The notes: generated from the sequence alone by a model not told the origin. DNA of 64,000 nucleotides from JAJDYQ01 sp965214035 (GCA_965214035.1 OZ243932.1:1984001-2048000); one strand, 5' to 3'. Shown: positions 30,737 through 39,745, numbered from the stretch's first letter. Translations and numbers: made by a program.

Positions 30737-31352
30737 GGCAGCCGATCAATCCGGGGCGAACAGGCTGAGAGTTCCGGCATCGCTGGTGGCGACGGTTCGG
30801 AGGTGGTTGATGTAGCAGGTTGCATTTTCAGGTGTTGCCGGTTTTCAAGCATATTTGTCTGCATGTTAAAGCAGTGTCCCTACAAAAGAAAGTTTAATCC
30901 CGTTGCAGGGATTCGATATTTCGCTCGATCACTGGCTGTCTTCTCTCCGATCACTCCGGTATTGCATGGCATTGTCGGTTGATCTATGGGCTTTATCGGG
31001 CAGCAGGGCCGTTTTTATAGGGTTTGGGGGGGGGGGGGGGGGGGGGGGGGTCTATCCGCTATGGTGTGTATTTGTTTCGCTTTTATCTGACCGGGCGTCC
31101 GGCAGGTCACTTGGGAGTTCCGGCTGTGAAGGCGTCCTCCGGGCTGGTCGTAGGCAGGCAGTTTGCCCGCTGATGTTCGTTCGGTTCGCGGTCTGTTTGC
31201 CTCTTTTCGCGGGGTTGTTGCATTCGGTCGGTCGGGGCTTCCTGTGCCTGCCATGACGCGATTTCGGGTGTGTGGCATTTTTTGCTGTTGGTTTGTATAA
31301 ATCAGGGATTTTGCTGGTATGCCTTTGTATGCTGCGGTATAGTGTCTGTCTT
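30737..31352. other. Divergent intergenic region containing a G25 run
   Basis: A 616-bp gap between the S9 peptidase gene (minus) and rhlB (plus). Short open frames cross it on both strands, including ones that read the G-run as poly-Gly or poly-Pro, but none has a recognisable motif or good ribosome binding site. It should hold the promoters of both flanking genes. The long G-run lies about 300 bp upstream of the rhlB start. Confidence 0.6.
31026..31050. repeat. Homopolymer run of 25 G
   Basis: Twenty-five consecutive G residues, the longest homopolymer in the window. It lies between divergent genes, 290 bp from the S9 peptidase start and about 300 bp from the rhlB start. Runs of this length slip readily during replication, so length variation among cells is expected. 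Confidence 0.9.
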
Positions 31353-32669
31353 ATGAGCGCTGAAACACATTTATCCGAAGTCCGGTTTGATTCGCTGAAT
31401 ATGGCACCGGCATTGTTGCAAGGTATCGAGGCGGCAGGCTTTGTCTATTGTACGCCTGTTCAGGCTCTGAGTCTGCCTGAGGCACTGCTGGGGCGTGATA
31501 TCGCCGGGCAGGCGCAAACGGGCACCGGCAAGACTGCCGCTTTTTTGCTCGCCACCATGAACTGGCTGTTGGCCAAACCGGCCCATGATAAGCGCAGACA
31601 GGATCAGCCGCGTGCGGTTATTCTGGCACCTACTCGTGAGCTGGCTATACAGATCGGGCGTGATGCAGAGGTTTTGGGCCGGTTTTCGGGCCTGAGTACC
31701 GGCGTTGTGTTCGGCGGTGTCGATTATGACGGGCAGCGTTCCATGCTGGAGGAGGGTGTCGATATTCTGATCGCTACGCCTGGTCGCATGATCGATTATT
31801 TCAAGCAAAAAGTGTTTTCTCTGAAAAGTGTCGATGTTTTGGTGCTGGATGAGGCAGATCGTATGTTTGATCTGGGCTTTATCAGTGATGTGCGGTATTT
31901 GATGCGGCATATGCCGAAGCCTTATAAGCGCCTGAATATGTTGTTTTCCGCCACGCTTTCCTATCGCGTCGCAGAGCTGGCTTATGAGCATATGAATAAT
32001 CCGCTGGAGGTGGAGGTCGAACCGGATCGCAAAACGGTCGAGAGTATCCGACAGGTGGTTTATTTTACGGCTGCCGCCGATAAGATTTCTCTGTTGCTCG
32101 GTCTGCTGGCCCGTGAGCAGTTTAAACGCACGATTCTGTTCGTTAATACCAAACGAGCCGGTGAGGAGGTGGCCGCTTATTTGCGCGGCAATGAGATCAA
32201 TGGTGCCCTGATTTCAGGGGATGTGCCACAGCATAAACGCATCCGCCTGCTGGAGAAGTTCAGCAGCGGTGAGTTACCCGTTCTGGTCGCCACCAATGTG
32301 GCCACCCGTGGCCTGCATATCCCGGATGTGAGTCATGTGATTAATTTCGATCTGCCAACTGAACCGGAGGATTATGTGCATCGCATTGGTCGTACCGCAC
32401 GCGCCGGCGCCGAGGGGGATGCGATCAGCTTCGCCTGTGAGGCATATTCTTATCATTTGCCCGATATCGAGGAGTATATCGGCCATAAAATTGAGAGTGA
32501 ATCGCCGGAGTCTGATTTGCTGGTGGAGCCAAATCCACCGGTATGGCAGGAAAAAAAATGGCCTTCCGGCGATGGCAGGAATAAACCTCAGCGGGGCCGG
32601 CGCAATCGAAACCAGAGGCTTTATCGCGGCCGCACTTCCAAAGGGCGGCCCGGAGGGAGACGGGATTAA
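31353..32669 (+). CDS. rhlB: DEAD-box ATP-dependent RNA helicase RhlB
   Basis: A 438-residue DEAD-box RNA helicase; family members unwind RNA and RhlB feeds structured mRNA to the degradosome. Motifs in order: Q motif (FVYCTPVQALSLP), Walker A AQTGTGKT, PTRELA, TPGR, DEAD, SAT, and the C-terminal HRIGRTARAG. The tail (from about residue 395) is basic and Gly/Arg-rich (RGRRNRNQRLYRGRTSKGR), as in RhlB. The ATG at 31353 (MSAETHLSEVRFDSL) is preferred because RhlB proteins start this way; the open frame extends 27 codons upstream without homology. No strong ribosome binding site is visible. It converges on the cation-efflux gene with a 59-bp gap and no clear terminator. Confidence 0.93.
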   Translation: MSAETHLSEVRFDSLNMAPALLQGIEAAGFVYCTPVQALSLPEALLGRDIAGQAQTGTGKTAAFLLATMNWLLAKPAHDKRRQDQPRAVILAPTRELAIQIGRDAEVLGRFSGLSTGVVFGGVDYDGQRSMLEEGVDILIATPGRMIDYFKQKVFSLKSVDVLVLDEADRMFDLGFISDVRYLMRHMPKPYKRLNMLFSATLSYRVAELAYEHMNNPLEVEVEPDRKTVESIRQVVYFTAAADKISLLLGLLAREQFKRTILFVNTKRAGEEVAAYLRGNEINGALISGDVPQHKRIRLLEKFSSGELPVLVATNVATRGLHIPDVSHVINFDLPTEPEDYVHRIGRTARAGAEGDAISFACEAYSYHLPDIEEYIGHKIESESPESDLLVEPNPPVWQEKKWPSGDGRNKPQRGRRNRNQRLYRGRTSKGRPGGRRD

Positions 32670-32728
32670 CCTGGATTATCCGGTGAGAGGTTGTGGCTGC
32701 GTGAAAGGCCGTTTTCAGCGTGGCGCAC

Positions 32729-33880
32729 TCAGGCATATCTGACCCGGACCGCCGATAGTTGATTGTGACGGCTGGCTATTTCTGCAAAAGCTGCCTGTAT
32801 CTGTCCTGCTTCCTGTGCTCCACCTTCCGGTAGCGGCAGCAGTAGTTCTACTTCCACTTTTCCATTCAGGTAGTGCAGCTTGATTTCTTCAATGTCGGCA
32901 GCAGCCGGGATGTGGGACCAGTAACCGGAAAGCTCTTGCAGAAGAGGGGTTCTCAGTGGCAGGTGGCTGTTGGGCCGGGTATCTTCGTCATTTTCGGGAT
33001 CAATGTGGATGGTGACATCCTGTATGCGTTCAATACGGTTTTTTAGAAGCTCCCCGACTGCTTCGGCTATCTGATGGCCCTCTGAAACGCTCAGCCTGGG
33101 GTGTACCTGAATATGTGCATCAGCCAGTATTTTACCTCCCATCATACGTGTGCGCAGCATGTGCAGGCTGACAACGCCGTCCGTCTGTGCTATCAGGACG
33201 GCGATCCGTTGCCGGGTTTCGTCGTCAACGGCAGTATCAACCAGTTCTCTGGCACTGTTGCTCATCAGCCCCCAGGCAATATGGGCTATCATCAGTGCTA
33301 CCATAAAGGCAGCCACCGCATCCAGAACGGGCAGGCCCGCCATGGCACCCGCTATGCCGGCCAGAACCACCAATGAGGAGATGGCATCCGAGCGATGGTG
33401 CCAGGCATTGGCTTCCAGCAGTCTGGAATGAATTTTACGGGCAACCGCCACGGTATAGTGGTAAAGCCATTCCTTGACGATCAGCGACAGGGCAGCAACC
33501 ATTATGGCCCATATTTCGGGAGGCGACAGCGGCGCTCCGATCTGCATCATCCGGTCAACTGCATCCCAGGCAATGCCTGCCGCTACCGCAATAAGCATAA
33601 GCCCCAGTATCACTGTGGCGACGGTCTCTATGCGTTCGTGTCCGTATGGATGTTGCTCATCGGCAGGTTGTGCACCATGGTGCACCGCTATCAGAACCAG
33701 TGCATCGCTGGCAAGATCGGAAAGTGAGTGAATGCCATCCGCCAGCAGGGCCGCTGAGTTACCAATAATGCCGGTAACAATTTTTAGAACAGACAGTATC
33801 AGGTCAACGCCTGTGCCCACCCAGATGACTGGCTGACCTCTGTTCAATTTATCTGTTTCAGACTGGCGACCGGTACTCAT
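32729..33880 (-). CDS. Cation diffusion facilitator (CDF) efflux transporter
   Basis: A 383-residue inner-membrane metal/proton antiporter. The start at 33880 (MSTGRQSETDKLNRG) precedes the first membrane helix; the longer open frame upstream is not family-like. The metal site shows LLADGIHSLSDLASD (HxxxD) in helix 2 and WHHRSDAISS (HxxxD) in helix 5, which matches the iron/zinc-type CDF pattern. The C-terminal cytoplasmic domain (about residues 210-300) carries the His-rich dimer segment (VHPRLSVSEGHQIAEAV, VTIHIDP). About 80 extra residues at the C-terminus are an addition beyond the usual FieF length. The ATG overlaps the stop of a short upstream ORF (ATGA). Likely substrates are zinc, iron or cadmium; the specificity is inference. 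Confidence 0.92.
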   Translation of the reverse strand: MSTGRQSETDKLNRGQPVIWVGTGVDLILSVLKIVTGIIGNSAALLADGIHSLSDLASDALVLIAVHHGAQPADEQHPYGHERIETVATVILGLMLIAVAAGIAWDAVDRMMQIGAPLSPPEIWAIMVAALSLIVKEWLYHYTVAVARKIHSRLLEANAWHHRSDAISSLVVLAGIAGAMAGLPVLDAVAAFMVALMIAHIAWGLMSNSARELVDTAVDDETRQRIAVLIAQTDGVVSLHMLRTRMMGGKILADAHIQVHPRLSVSEGHQIAEAVGELLKNRIERIQDVTIHIDPENDEDTRPNSHLPLRTPLLQELSGYWSHIPAAADIEEIKLHYLNGKVEVELLLPLPEGGAQEAGQIQAAFAEIASRHNQLSAVRVRYA

Positions 33881-34089
33881 GCCGGGCAACCTGCCTCGAT
33901 AGCAGTTTCGATAGCATTTCCGCACTCCTGTATGGGCGGGCGGCCCGTATTTGTTTCGTGGAGCGCCATCAGATATGTCGGTTTGGTGGCATCCGGTGCG
34001 GCTGTATATTCCCGCGACAGCATCCGTAATATGCCGCCTGAAGTCAGGGCGATGACCCGGCATTGTGCAGAGGTTGTCCGGTCCGGCAT
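33877..34089 (-). CDS. Short ORF of 70 residues coupled to the CDF gene
   Basis: Runs from an ATG at 34087-34089 to a TGA that overlaps the CDF start codon (ATGA), the arrangement of a translationally coupled pair. The product (starts MPDRTTSAQCRVIALTSGGI) has no motif or membrane segment I recognise and no strong ribosome binding site. It may be a small hypothetical protein or an untranslated leader. Confidence 0.35.
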   Translation of the reverse strand: MPDRTTSAQCRVIALTSGGILRMLSREYTAAPDATKPTYLMALHETNTGRPPIQECGNAIETAIEAGCPA

Positions 34090-34187
34090 GGTTCAAAACG
34101 GTATGAAAAAACAATAGCTGCATCATTTTATCGTATTAAGGCGGCCTGTGTCGTTATACTCCGGTGTTTTAAGTTTTGACTGAGATT

Positions 34188-35084
34188 ATGGCTAACTCCG
34201 GTATATTCCAGGACCTTGTTCTGAAACTACAGCAGTATTGGGCCGGCAAGGGTTGTGTCATTTTGCAGCCTTATGATATGGAGGTGGGTGCCGGTACGTT
34301 TCATGTGGGAACTTTTTTGCGCTCGATCGGCCCGGAACCATGGCGTGCGGCCCATGTACAGCCTTCACGCCGTCCGACCGACGGGCGTTATGGCAAGAAT
34401 CCTAATCGACTGCAACATTATTATCAGTTTCAGGTGGCTCTCAAACCATCACCTTTGAATATTCAGGGTCTGTATCTGGATTCACTGAAAATGCTGGGCA
34501 TCGATCCCCTTGTACATGATATACGGTTCGTCGAGGATAACTGGGAGTCTCCCACGCTCGGTGCCTGGGGACTGGGCTGGGAGGTCTGGCTGAATGGTAT
34601 GGAGATCACTCAGTTTACTTATTTTCAGCAGGTCGGTGGCCTGGATTGCAGGCCGGTAACCGGGGAGATCACCTATGGCCTGGAGCGTATCGCAATGTAT
34701 TTGCAGGGGGTTGAAAGTGTCTATGATCTGGTCTGGAGCAAACACTCCGAAAGGTCCGTCACTTACGGCGATGTTTTCCATCAAAACGAGGTGGAGCAGT
34801 CAGCTTATAATTTTGAGTATGCTGATGTGGATTTTTTGCTTGCCTTGTTTGATCAGTGTGAAAAGGAAAGCAGCCGGTTAATTGAGGCTGGCCTGGCCCT
34901 GCCTGCCTATGAGCAGGTTCTGAGGGCTTCGCATACGTTTAATCTGCTGGATGCACGTCACGCTGTCTCGGTTACCGAACGCCAGCGTTATGTCCTGCGG
35001 GTGCGCACATTGTCCCGGGCTGTCGCGCAGGCTTATTACGATGCCCGGCAAGCATTGGGCTTTCCAATGTGCGCCGATCAATGA
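34188..35084 (+). CDS. glyQ: Glycyl-tRNA synthetase alpha subunit
   Basis: A 298-residue catalytic subunit of the alpha2beta2 bacterial glycyl-tRNA synthetase, which charges tRNA-Gly. The family start is clear (FQDLVLKLQQYWAGKGC), followed by LQPYDMEVGAGTFHVGTFLR, AAHVQPSRRPTDGRYG and WNGMEITQFTYFQQ-like blocks that bind glycine and ATP. The ATG at 34188 (MANSGIFQDL) fits the family; a TTG four codons earlier is also open. A possible -10 (TATACT) lies at about 34155-34160. In most genomes glyS, the beta subunit, follows immediately. Here the next gene is oxyR on the opposite strand with only 19 bp between the stops, so glyS must be elsewhere. Confidence 0.96.
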   Translation: MANSGIFQDLVLKLQQYWAGKGCVILQPYDMEVGAGTFHVGTFLRSIGPEPWRAAHVQPSRRPTDGRYGKNPNRLQHYYQFQVALKPSPLNIQGLYLDSLKMLGIDPLVHDIRFVEDNWESPTLGAWGLGWEVWLNGMEITQFTYFQQVGGLDCRPVTGEITYGLERIAMYLQGVESVYDLVWSKHSERSVTYGDVFHQNEVEQSAYNFEYADVDFLLALFDQCEKESSRLIEAGLALPAYEQVLRASHTFNLLDARHAVSVTERQRYVLRVRTLSRAVAQAYYDARQALGFPMCADQ

Positions 35085-35103
35085 TGCCGTTTCTATCCCG
35101 GAA

Positions 35104-36060
35104 TCAGGCGATAGTTTGCTGCTGGTATCTGGCCACAGTGGTTGTGTGACCGGTCGCCTGATTGAGCATTTTTTCCTTTATGATCTGACCCAGGCGGGCA
35201 AATTCGTCCCGCCGGGCACTGCTGGCACGCCAGACAAGGGCAATTTTACGTACGTAGGCTTTGTTCATCGGATAAAACTCGACATCGGTACCTCTGATCA
35301 GTGAGGAGTCCCGCGCCATCTCCGGCACAAAGCTGATACCCAGATCGCTGTCCACCATCTGTATCAGTGTATGCAGGCTGGTGGCTGCAAATTTATTGAG
35401 TTTGTCCCGATTGTGCAGACGCAGCGCCACCAGGATATGGTCTCTCAGGCAGTGACCTTCTTCCAGCAGCAGTATGTCTCCCTGCCGGAGCCGGTTGATA
35501 CGAATTTCGCCGGAGGTGTCCAGCAAGCGGGTTTTTTTATGCACCGCAAGCAGAAAACGGTCCTTAAACAAGGGCATGGTCCGCACACCCTTCAATTCGT
35601 AGGGCAGGGCAATCAGAATGAGGTCCAGTCCACCGTGCATGAGTTCTTCATAAAGCCGCCGGGTCTGTTCTTCGCGGATGTACAGGTCCAATCGGGGAAA
35701 TTGCTGACGGATATCAGGCAGGATTGTCGGCAGCATGAATGGCGCAATGGTCGGTATCGTCCCAAAGCGCAGCTCGCCAGATAGTGGTTCGCGCTGTTCT
35801 CTGGCAATATCCACCAGACTTTCCATATCGAGCAGACATTGATGCGCCTGCCCTACAATCTGGCGGCCTATCGTGGTAAATATTACCGAGCGGCTCGTTC
35901 GATCAATCAGCTTGACATCCAGGATTGATTCAAGCGTCTGGATAGCGACGCTAAAGGCGGACTGGCTGATGTAACAGGCTTCTGCAGCTCGGCCAAAATG
36001 CCCATGCTTTTCCAGAGCTATCAGGTAGCGTAGCTGCTTCACTGTGGGGAGGTTGCTCAT
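35104..36060 (-). CDS. LysR-family regulator, OxyR-like, lacking the second redox cysteine
   Basis: A 318-residue LysR-type regulator. The N-terminal helix-turn-helix (about residues 1-60: LRYLIALEKHGHFGRAAEAC, then ISQSAFSVAIQTLE) binds DNA; the effector domain follows. It resembles OxyR, the peroxide sensor, in LLLEEGHCLRDH and in the following TSLHTLIQMVDSDLGISFVP. The peroxidatic cysteine (GHCLRD) is present, but the position of the resolving cysteine nine residues later is Leu (HILVAL), so the OxyR disulphide cannot form in the usual way. It may sense oxidants by another chemistry or be a paralogue with another signal. It is convergent with glyQ. The gene upstream on the same strand ends 60 bp away. 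Confidence 0.85.
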   Translation of the reverse strand: MSNLPTVKQLRYLIALEKHGHFGRAAEACYISQSAFSVAIQTLESILDVKLIDRTSRSVIFTTIGRQIVGQAHQCLLDMESLVDIAREQREPLSGELRFGTIPTIAPFMLPTILPDIRQQFPRLDLYIREEQTRRLYEELMHGGLDLILIALPYELKGVRTMPLFKDRFLLAVHKKTRLLDTSGEIRINRLRQGDILLLEEGHCLRDHILVALRLHNRDKLNKFAATSLHTLIQMVDSDLGISFVPEMARDSSLIRGTDVEFYPMNKAYVRKIALVWRASSARRDEFARLGQIIKEKMLNQATGHTTTVARYQQQTIA

Positions 36061-36120
36061 ATCCTGAATCAGATAAGCCGCATGGAGGAAGGTTATTGTG
36101 GGGCGCTTATCAGAATGGGG

Positions 36121-37992
36121 CTATGGATTCATGGCCTCAATCGTTTCAGATATGAGATTGAGATGGGTGCCATACCACAGCGGGGTAGTAATCAGGGCGC
36201 TGTTTTCAATGTCCGCCATCCGGGCCAGCCTGGCAATCTGTCGCCGATCTTTATGGTGCCGCGCAATCCTCATCAGGCTGCGCAGCAGGGTTGCCGACGG
36301 GGATGGCATGGCTCCTTCTGCCAGTATCAATTCACGGGCGTCATAAGGAATGATCAGTTTTTCAGATAGCTGCCAACCATGTTTATTGTAGAACCGTTGC
36401 AGTGCCGCTGTAGCAATCCGGTTTGCTGTTTCCCATACGACATCATCCCCGGAAATCTCCGCCCAGGCCACCATGCCGGCAGCAACATAGGCATAGTCTT
36501 GCAGGCTGACCCGACCGGCCGGTTTGCCGTTATGTATGAAACGCCATAATTGTTCACCATCCCATAGCTGCCCGGCAAGCAGCCGGTAAAGTCTGGCGGC
36601 ATGTGGGCGATACCGGCTGTCCTGCCTGGCTGCCATACTCAGGCTTTCCAGCATCAGGCCGTTCCAGGCCGCCAGCACTTTGGTGTCAACCGGTAATGTG
36701 CGGTTCTGGCGTGCCTTGAGCAGCTTTTGTCGGGCAGATGTCAGCCGTCTTTTCACTTCAGCGGTTTGCAGCCCTGTTTCATTTGAGAACTCAGCAGGGC
36801 TGTTCACCTGTTTCAGGTGGTGACCGGCCTCCAGGTAGGGTGCCCCCCGTACACCCCAGATCTGACCCGCAACGGTAAGTTCGTCCCCGGTCAACAGGGT
36901 TTTAAGTTCGCTGAGCTGCCATAGGTAGTACCCTCCTTCAATATCTTTGTCATCAACCGCAGACAGGCTGGCATGGAAGCCGCCATTATCCGATTGCATT
37001 TCACGAATCAGAAAGTCCAGCGTTTCATAGGCCGTATCACGATAATGAGGTCGATCCAGAATATCGGCCGCCTGTAAATATGCCTTGCCCAGCATGGCGT
37101 TGTCATACAGCATTTTCTCGAAGTGTGGTATGTCCCATGCCGGATCAACGGTATAGCGGTAAAAACCTCCTCCAATGTGGTCGCGTAGTCCAAGATTGAC
37201 CATTTGATCGAATGTCAGCGTCAAAAAGTCGGCCATCTCTTCATTCGGGAATCGCCGCTGGCTTTCCAGCAGGGAAAGCAGGATCGGGGTCATGGGAAAT
37301 TTGTTCTGGTCACCAAAACCGCCTGAGATGCTGTCGGCCCGGGACAGGGCCTGCTGCATCTGCGCCTTCACCAGGAGTGCGTCCATACCGGTTTGCGGCA
37401 ACTGTGTCGAATAGGTTTGCCGCTCAGGCTTCATGGCATTAAAGGCGTTTATGGCAATCTCCTGCAGCCCGTCTTCATCCTCGGTCCAGCGTTGCTGGAG
37501 CCGGGTGATTACGTTGAGGAAGTTTTCCTGTGGTAAGTAGGTCATGCCAACCAGTGGGTAGCCATCGGGAGTGAGGAAGACATTCAGAGGCCAGCCGGCG
37601 TGCCCTGTCGTGCGCTCGGTAAAATCAATCAACCAGGCATCAAGAGCCGGTTGTAGTTCACGATCAATTTTTACGGCAATGGACAGATTGTCGAGTTGCT
37701 CTGCCAGATGCTGATCGGAAAAGCTTTCACGCTGCATGACGTGACACCAGTGGCAGGAAAAGTAGCCGCTCGATATAAAGATAAGTTTACTTTCCTGTTT
37801 TGCATGTTTGACGATTTGTTCAGACCAGTCCTGCCAGGCAACCGGGTCGTCGCCATGCAAGGCAAGATATGGGGAAGGATGGTTTTGCAGTTGGTTGCCC
37901 AGCGGCACCAAGGCCCTGACAGGGGGGGGCGCTATAATGATCAGCAGCATCAAAAGCAGGAGGGCCGGGAAGCTGTTTATTTTTATCGTCAT
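36121..37992 (-). CDS. Exported thioredoxin-fold protein of the DUF255/YyaL family
   Basis: A 623-residue protein. Residues about 1-28 form a hydrophobic signal peptide (FPALLLLMLLIIIAPPPVRA), so it is probably exported, which is less usual for this family. The thioredoxin-like domain (DUF255) starts at about 35 and has the SCHWCHVM motif (CxxC) near residue 80; the remainder is an alpha/alpha-barrel region (GGFGDQNKFPM, GIGGGFYRYTVDP-like block, KVLAAWNGLMLESL) seen in YyaL and SSP411 proteins. The biochemical role is not known. The start ATG at 37992 is preferred; a GTG at 38004 is also open. A run of eight C residues on the coding strand (plus G8 at 37922-37929) lies inside the signal peptide and is in frame here. 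Confidence 0.9.
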   Translation of the reverse strand: MTIKINSFPALLLLMLLIIIAPPPVRALVPLGNQLQNHPSPYLALHGDDPVAWQDWSEQIVKHAKQESKLIFISSGYFSCHWCHVMQRESFSDQHLAEQLDNLSIAVKIDRELQPALDAWLIDFTERTTGHAGWPLNVFLTPDGYPLVGMTYLPQENFLNVITRLQQRWTEDEDGLQEIAINAFNAMKPERQTYSTQLPQTGMDALLVKAQMQQALSRADSISGGFGDQNKFPMTPILLSLLESQRRFPNEEMADFLTLTFDQMVNLGLRDHIGGGFYRYTVDPAWDIPHFEKMLYDNAMLGKAYLQAADILDRPHYRDTAYETLDFLIREMQSDNGGFHASLSAVDDKDIEGGYYLWQLSELKTLLTGDELTVAGQIWGVRGAPYLEAGHHLKQVNSPAEFSNETGLQTAEVKRRLTSARQKLLKARQNRTLPVDTKVLAAWNGLMLESLSMAARQDSRYRPHAARLYRLLAGQLWDGEQLWRFIHNGKPAGRVSLQDYAYVAAGMVAWAEISGDDVVWETANRIATAALQRFYNKHGWQLSEKLIIPYDARELILAEGAMPSPSATLLRSLMRIARHHKDRRQIARLARMADIENSALITTPLWYGTHLNLISETIEAMNP

Positions 37993-38094
37993 TTTGTTAT
38001 CCACTCAAATTATATCCGTAGTTCGCCGGTAGCTCTGGAGCATTTTCAGCGGGATTTGCTCTGCACCGTCATCTTTTGACAGCAGCTTTTCAGG

Positions 38095-39069
38095 TCAGTT
38101 GCCACTCAGTTCTGTTGGAGGGGGACGATCTTCAGCGTCGCTGTCCCATTCGGAGGCTTTGTCCAGCTCGCTTTCCATCTCTTCCTGGGACAGTGGCCTG
38201 TAGTCATCCGGATAGGCGGCAGCACTGTATCCCTTGGGCGGCGCTGCCGCGGCAGGTTGACCCCCGCCTTGAGATGTTCTGACGCTTTCGTCGGTATCCG
38301 CATGCTCATTATGCCCGTTGTCATTCGCCGGCTTGATTAAAATATGCGACATGATGATACCGCCCTCAAACAGTAGCCACATCGGTAGTGCCAGCATGAT
38401 CTGTGAGATAACATCCGGCGGGGTCAGCAACATGCCAACCACAAAGGCGCTGACAATGATATAGGGGCGTTTTTTGGTCAGCGATTCGGCAGTTGTAATG
38501 CCCATGGCAATTAAAATAATGGTTGCTACCGGCACCTCAAATGCCAGCCCAAAGGCAAAAAACAGCGCCAGCACAAAATCAAGGTATTTGTTTATGTCGG
38601 TCATTACCGCAACACCCTCTGGAGCAACATTGATCAGAAAACCAAATACCAGAGGGAAAACAACGAAATAAGCAAAAGCTACGCCAGCATAAAACAGCAC
38701 CACGCTTGAGATGAGTAGCGGCACCGCCAGACGCTTTTCCTTGTGGTAAAGGCCGGGTGCCACAAAGGACCATATCTGGTAGAGCAGGTAGGGCATGCCC
38801 AGCATAAGCGAGGCATACATGGCCATCTTCAACGGCGTCAGAAAGGGGGATACTACTTCGACAGCAATCATGCTGGAACCTTGCGGCATGTGCGCCAGCA
38901 GGGGGGTGGCCAGAAAATTATAAACATCGTTGGCAAAGGGAAATATCACCGCAAAAATCAATGCCAGAAAGATAACAATGCGCAGCAGGCGGTCGCGCAG
39001 TTCAATCAGGTGGGAGATAAATCCCGCTTCGGTATCCGGCAAGCCGGCATCGTCCTCAGATCGACTCAT
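38095..39069 (-). CDS. tatC: Sec-independent protein translocase TatC
   Basis: A 324-residue polytopic inner-membrane protein that recognises twin-arginine signal peptides. The cytoplasmic N-terminus has the conserved FISHLIELRDRLLR block, and six hydrophobic segments follow, with SFVAPGLYHKEKR (conserved F and P) after helix 2 and ATIILIAMGI and LTPPDVISQIMLALP near the end. About 85 residues after the last helix form a hydrophilic, Asp/Glu-rich tail absent from E. coli TatC. Its ATG overlaps the tatB stop (ATGA). The tatABC operon lies on the minus strand. One likely client is encoded in this window: the Tat-signal binding protein at 3680-5032. Confidence 0.97.
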   Translation of the reverse strand: MSRSEDDAGLPDTEAGFISHLIELRDRLLRIVIFLALIFAVIFPFANDVYNFLATPLLAHMPQGSSMIAVEVVSPFLTPLKMAMYASLMLGMPYLLYQIWSFVAPGLYHKEKRLAVPLLISSVVLFYAGVAFAYFVVFPLVFGFLINVAPEGVAVMTDINKYLDFVLALFFAFGLAFEVPVATIILIAMGITTAESLTKKRPYIIVSAFVVGMLLTPPDVISQIMLALPMWLLFEGGIIMSHILIKPANDNGHNEHADTDESVRTSQGGGQPAAAAPPKGYSAAAYPDDYRPLSQEEMESELDKASEWDSDAEDRPPPTELSGN

Positions 39070-39446
39070 GGTTCAATATGTCCCTGAGAGACAGGCTTCG
39101 GGGGGGCTTTTTCATCCCTGCCGCTGGATGTGTCTGTGCCGGTCTCCGGCAGGCTGCCGGCTTTGCTGCCATTGCTCAGGTTCTGCTTGACTTGCCCGGC
39201 AATCTGTTTGGTCTCTTCAACGATTTCATAGATGTCGTCCATGGCATTTTGTTTGTCGAGCACCTTTTTTAGTTCTTCAGCCGCCAGTTCCTTGTCAATC
39301 TCCGATTTTGCATCGGTCACAAAACGCCTGACCCTGCCGACCCACAGGCCAACCGTGCGGGCAAGACCAGGCAGACGCTCCGGGCCAACCACAATGAGGC
39401 CAACCAGCAAAATCATGATGATTTCCCAGAAGCCGAAGTCAAACAT
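39066..39446 (-). CDS. tatB: Sec-independent protein translocase TatB
   Basis: A 126-residue single-span membrane protein that forms the receptor with TatC. The N-terminus MFDFGFWEIIMILLVGLIVV is the TatB type (conserved Glu8 and a helix), followed by GPERLPGLARTVGLWVGRVR, the TatB amphipathic helix with Gly-Pro hinge, and a coiled, charged tail. The start at 39446 is an ATG. It is 65 bp downstream of tatA and overlaps tatC by 4 bp. Confidence 0.95.
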   Translation of the reverse strand: MFDFGFWEIIMILLVGLIVVGPERLPGLARTVGLWVGRVRRFVTDAKSEIDKELAAEELKKVLDKQNAMDDIYEIVEETKQIAGQVKQNLSNGSKAGSLPETGTDTSSGRDEKAPPKPVSQGHIEP

Positions 39447-39511
39447 GGGCGGAACTGGATCGCAAAGCCGGAACGCTGCCGTATCGGCAAGGTCGTCCGT
39501 AACCTGAGTCG

Positions 39512-39745
39512 CTAGGCCTGCTCTTTCTTTTCAGACACTTTTTCCTCGTCGAATCTGCTGTCCGCCATGCTTTCAAGGGAATCCGCCGAAGGCTGATCTT
39601 CACCTTCCTTCAACGATTTCTTGAAACTTTTGATCGCACCACCCAGATCTGTGCCAACATTGCGTAATTTTTTGGTGCCAAACAGTAGAATCACAATCAA
39701 CAGAATCAATATGATTGAACCGGGACCAATACCACCAAAACCCAT
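39512..39745 (-). CDS. tatA: Sec-independent protein translocase TatA
   Basis: A 77-residue pore-forming subunit. It has one N-terminal helix (IGPGSIILILLIVILLFGTK), the FGTKKLRNVGTDLGGAIKSF amphipathic helix with the conserved Phe-Gly hinge, and a charged tail. The ATG at 39745 has an excellent AGGAG ribosome binding site (AGGAGAAGGAAG). It is the first gene of the tatABC operon. Confidence 0.96.
   Translation of the reverse strand: MGFGGIGPGSIILILLIVILLFGTKKLRNVGTDLGGAIKSFKKSLKEGEDQPSADSLESMADSRFDEEKVSEKKEQA

Noticed and set aside
30903..31256. Gene reading through the G25 run (117 codons, poly-Gly)
   Set aside because: No ribosome binding site or recognisable domain; the opposite frame (poly-Pro) is equally open. 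Treated as intergenic with a homopolymer.
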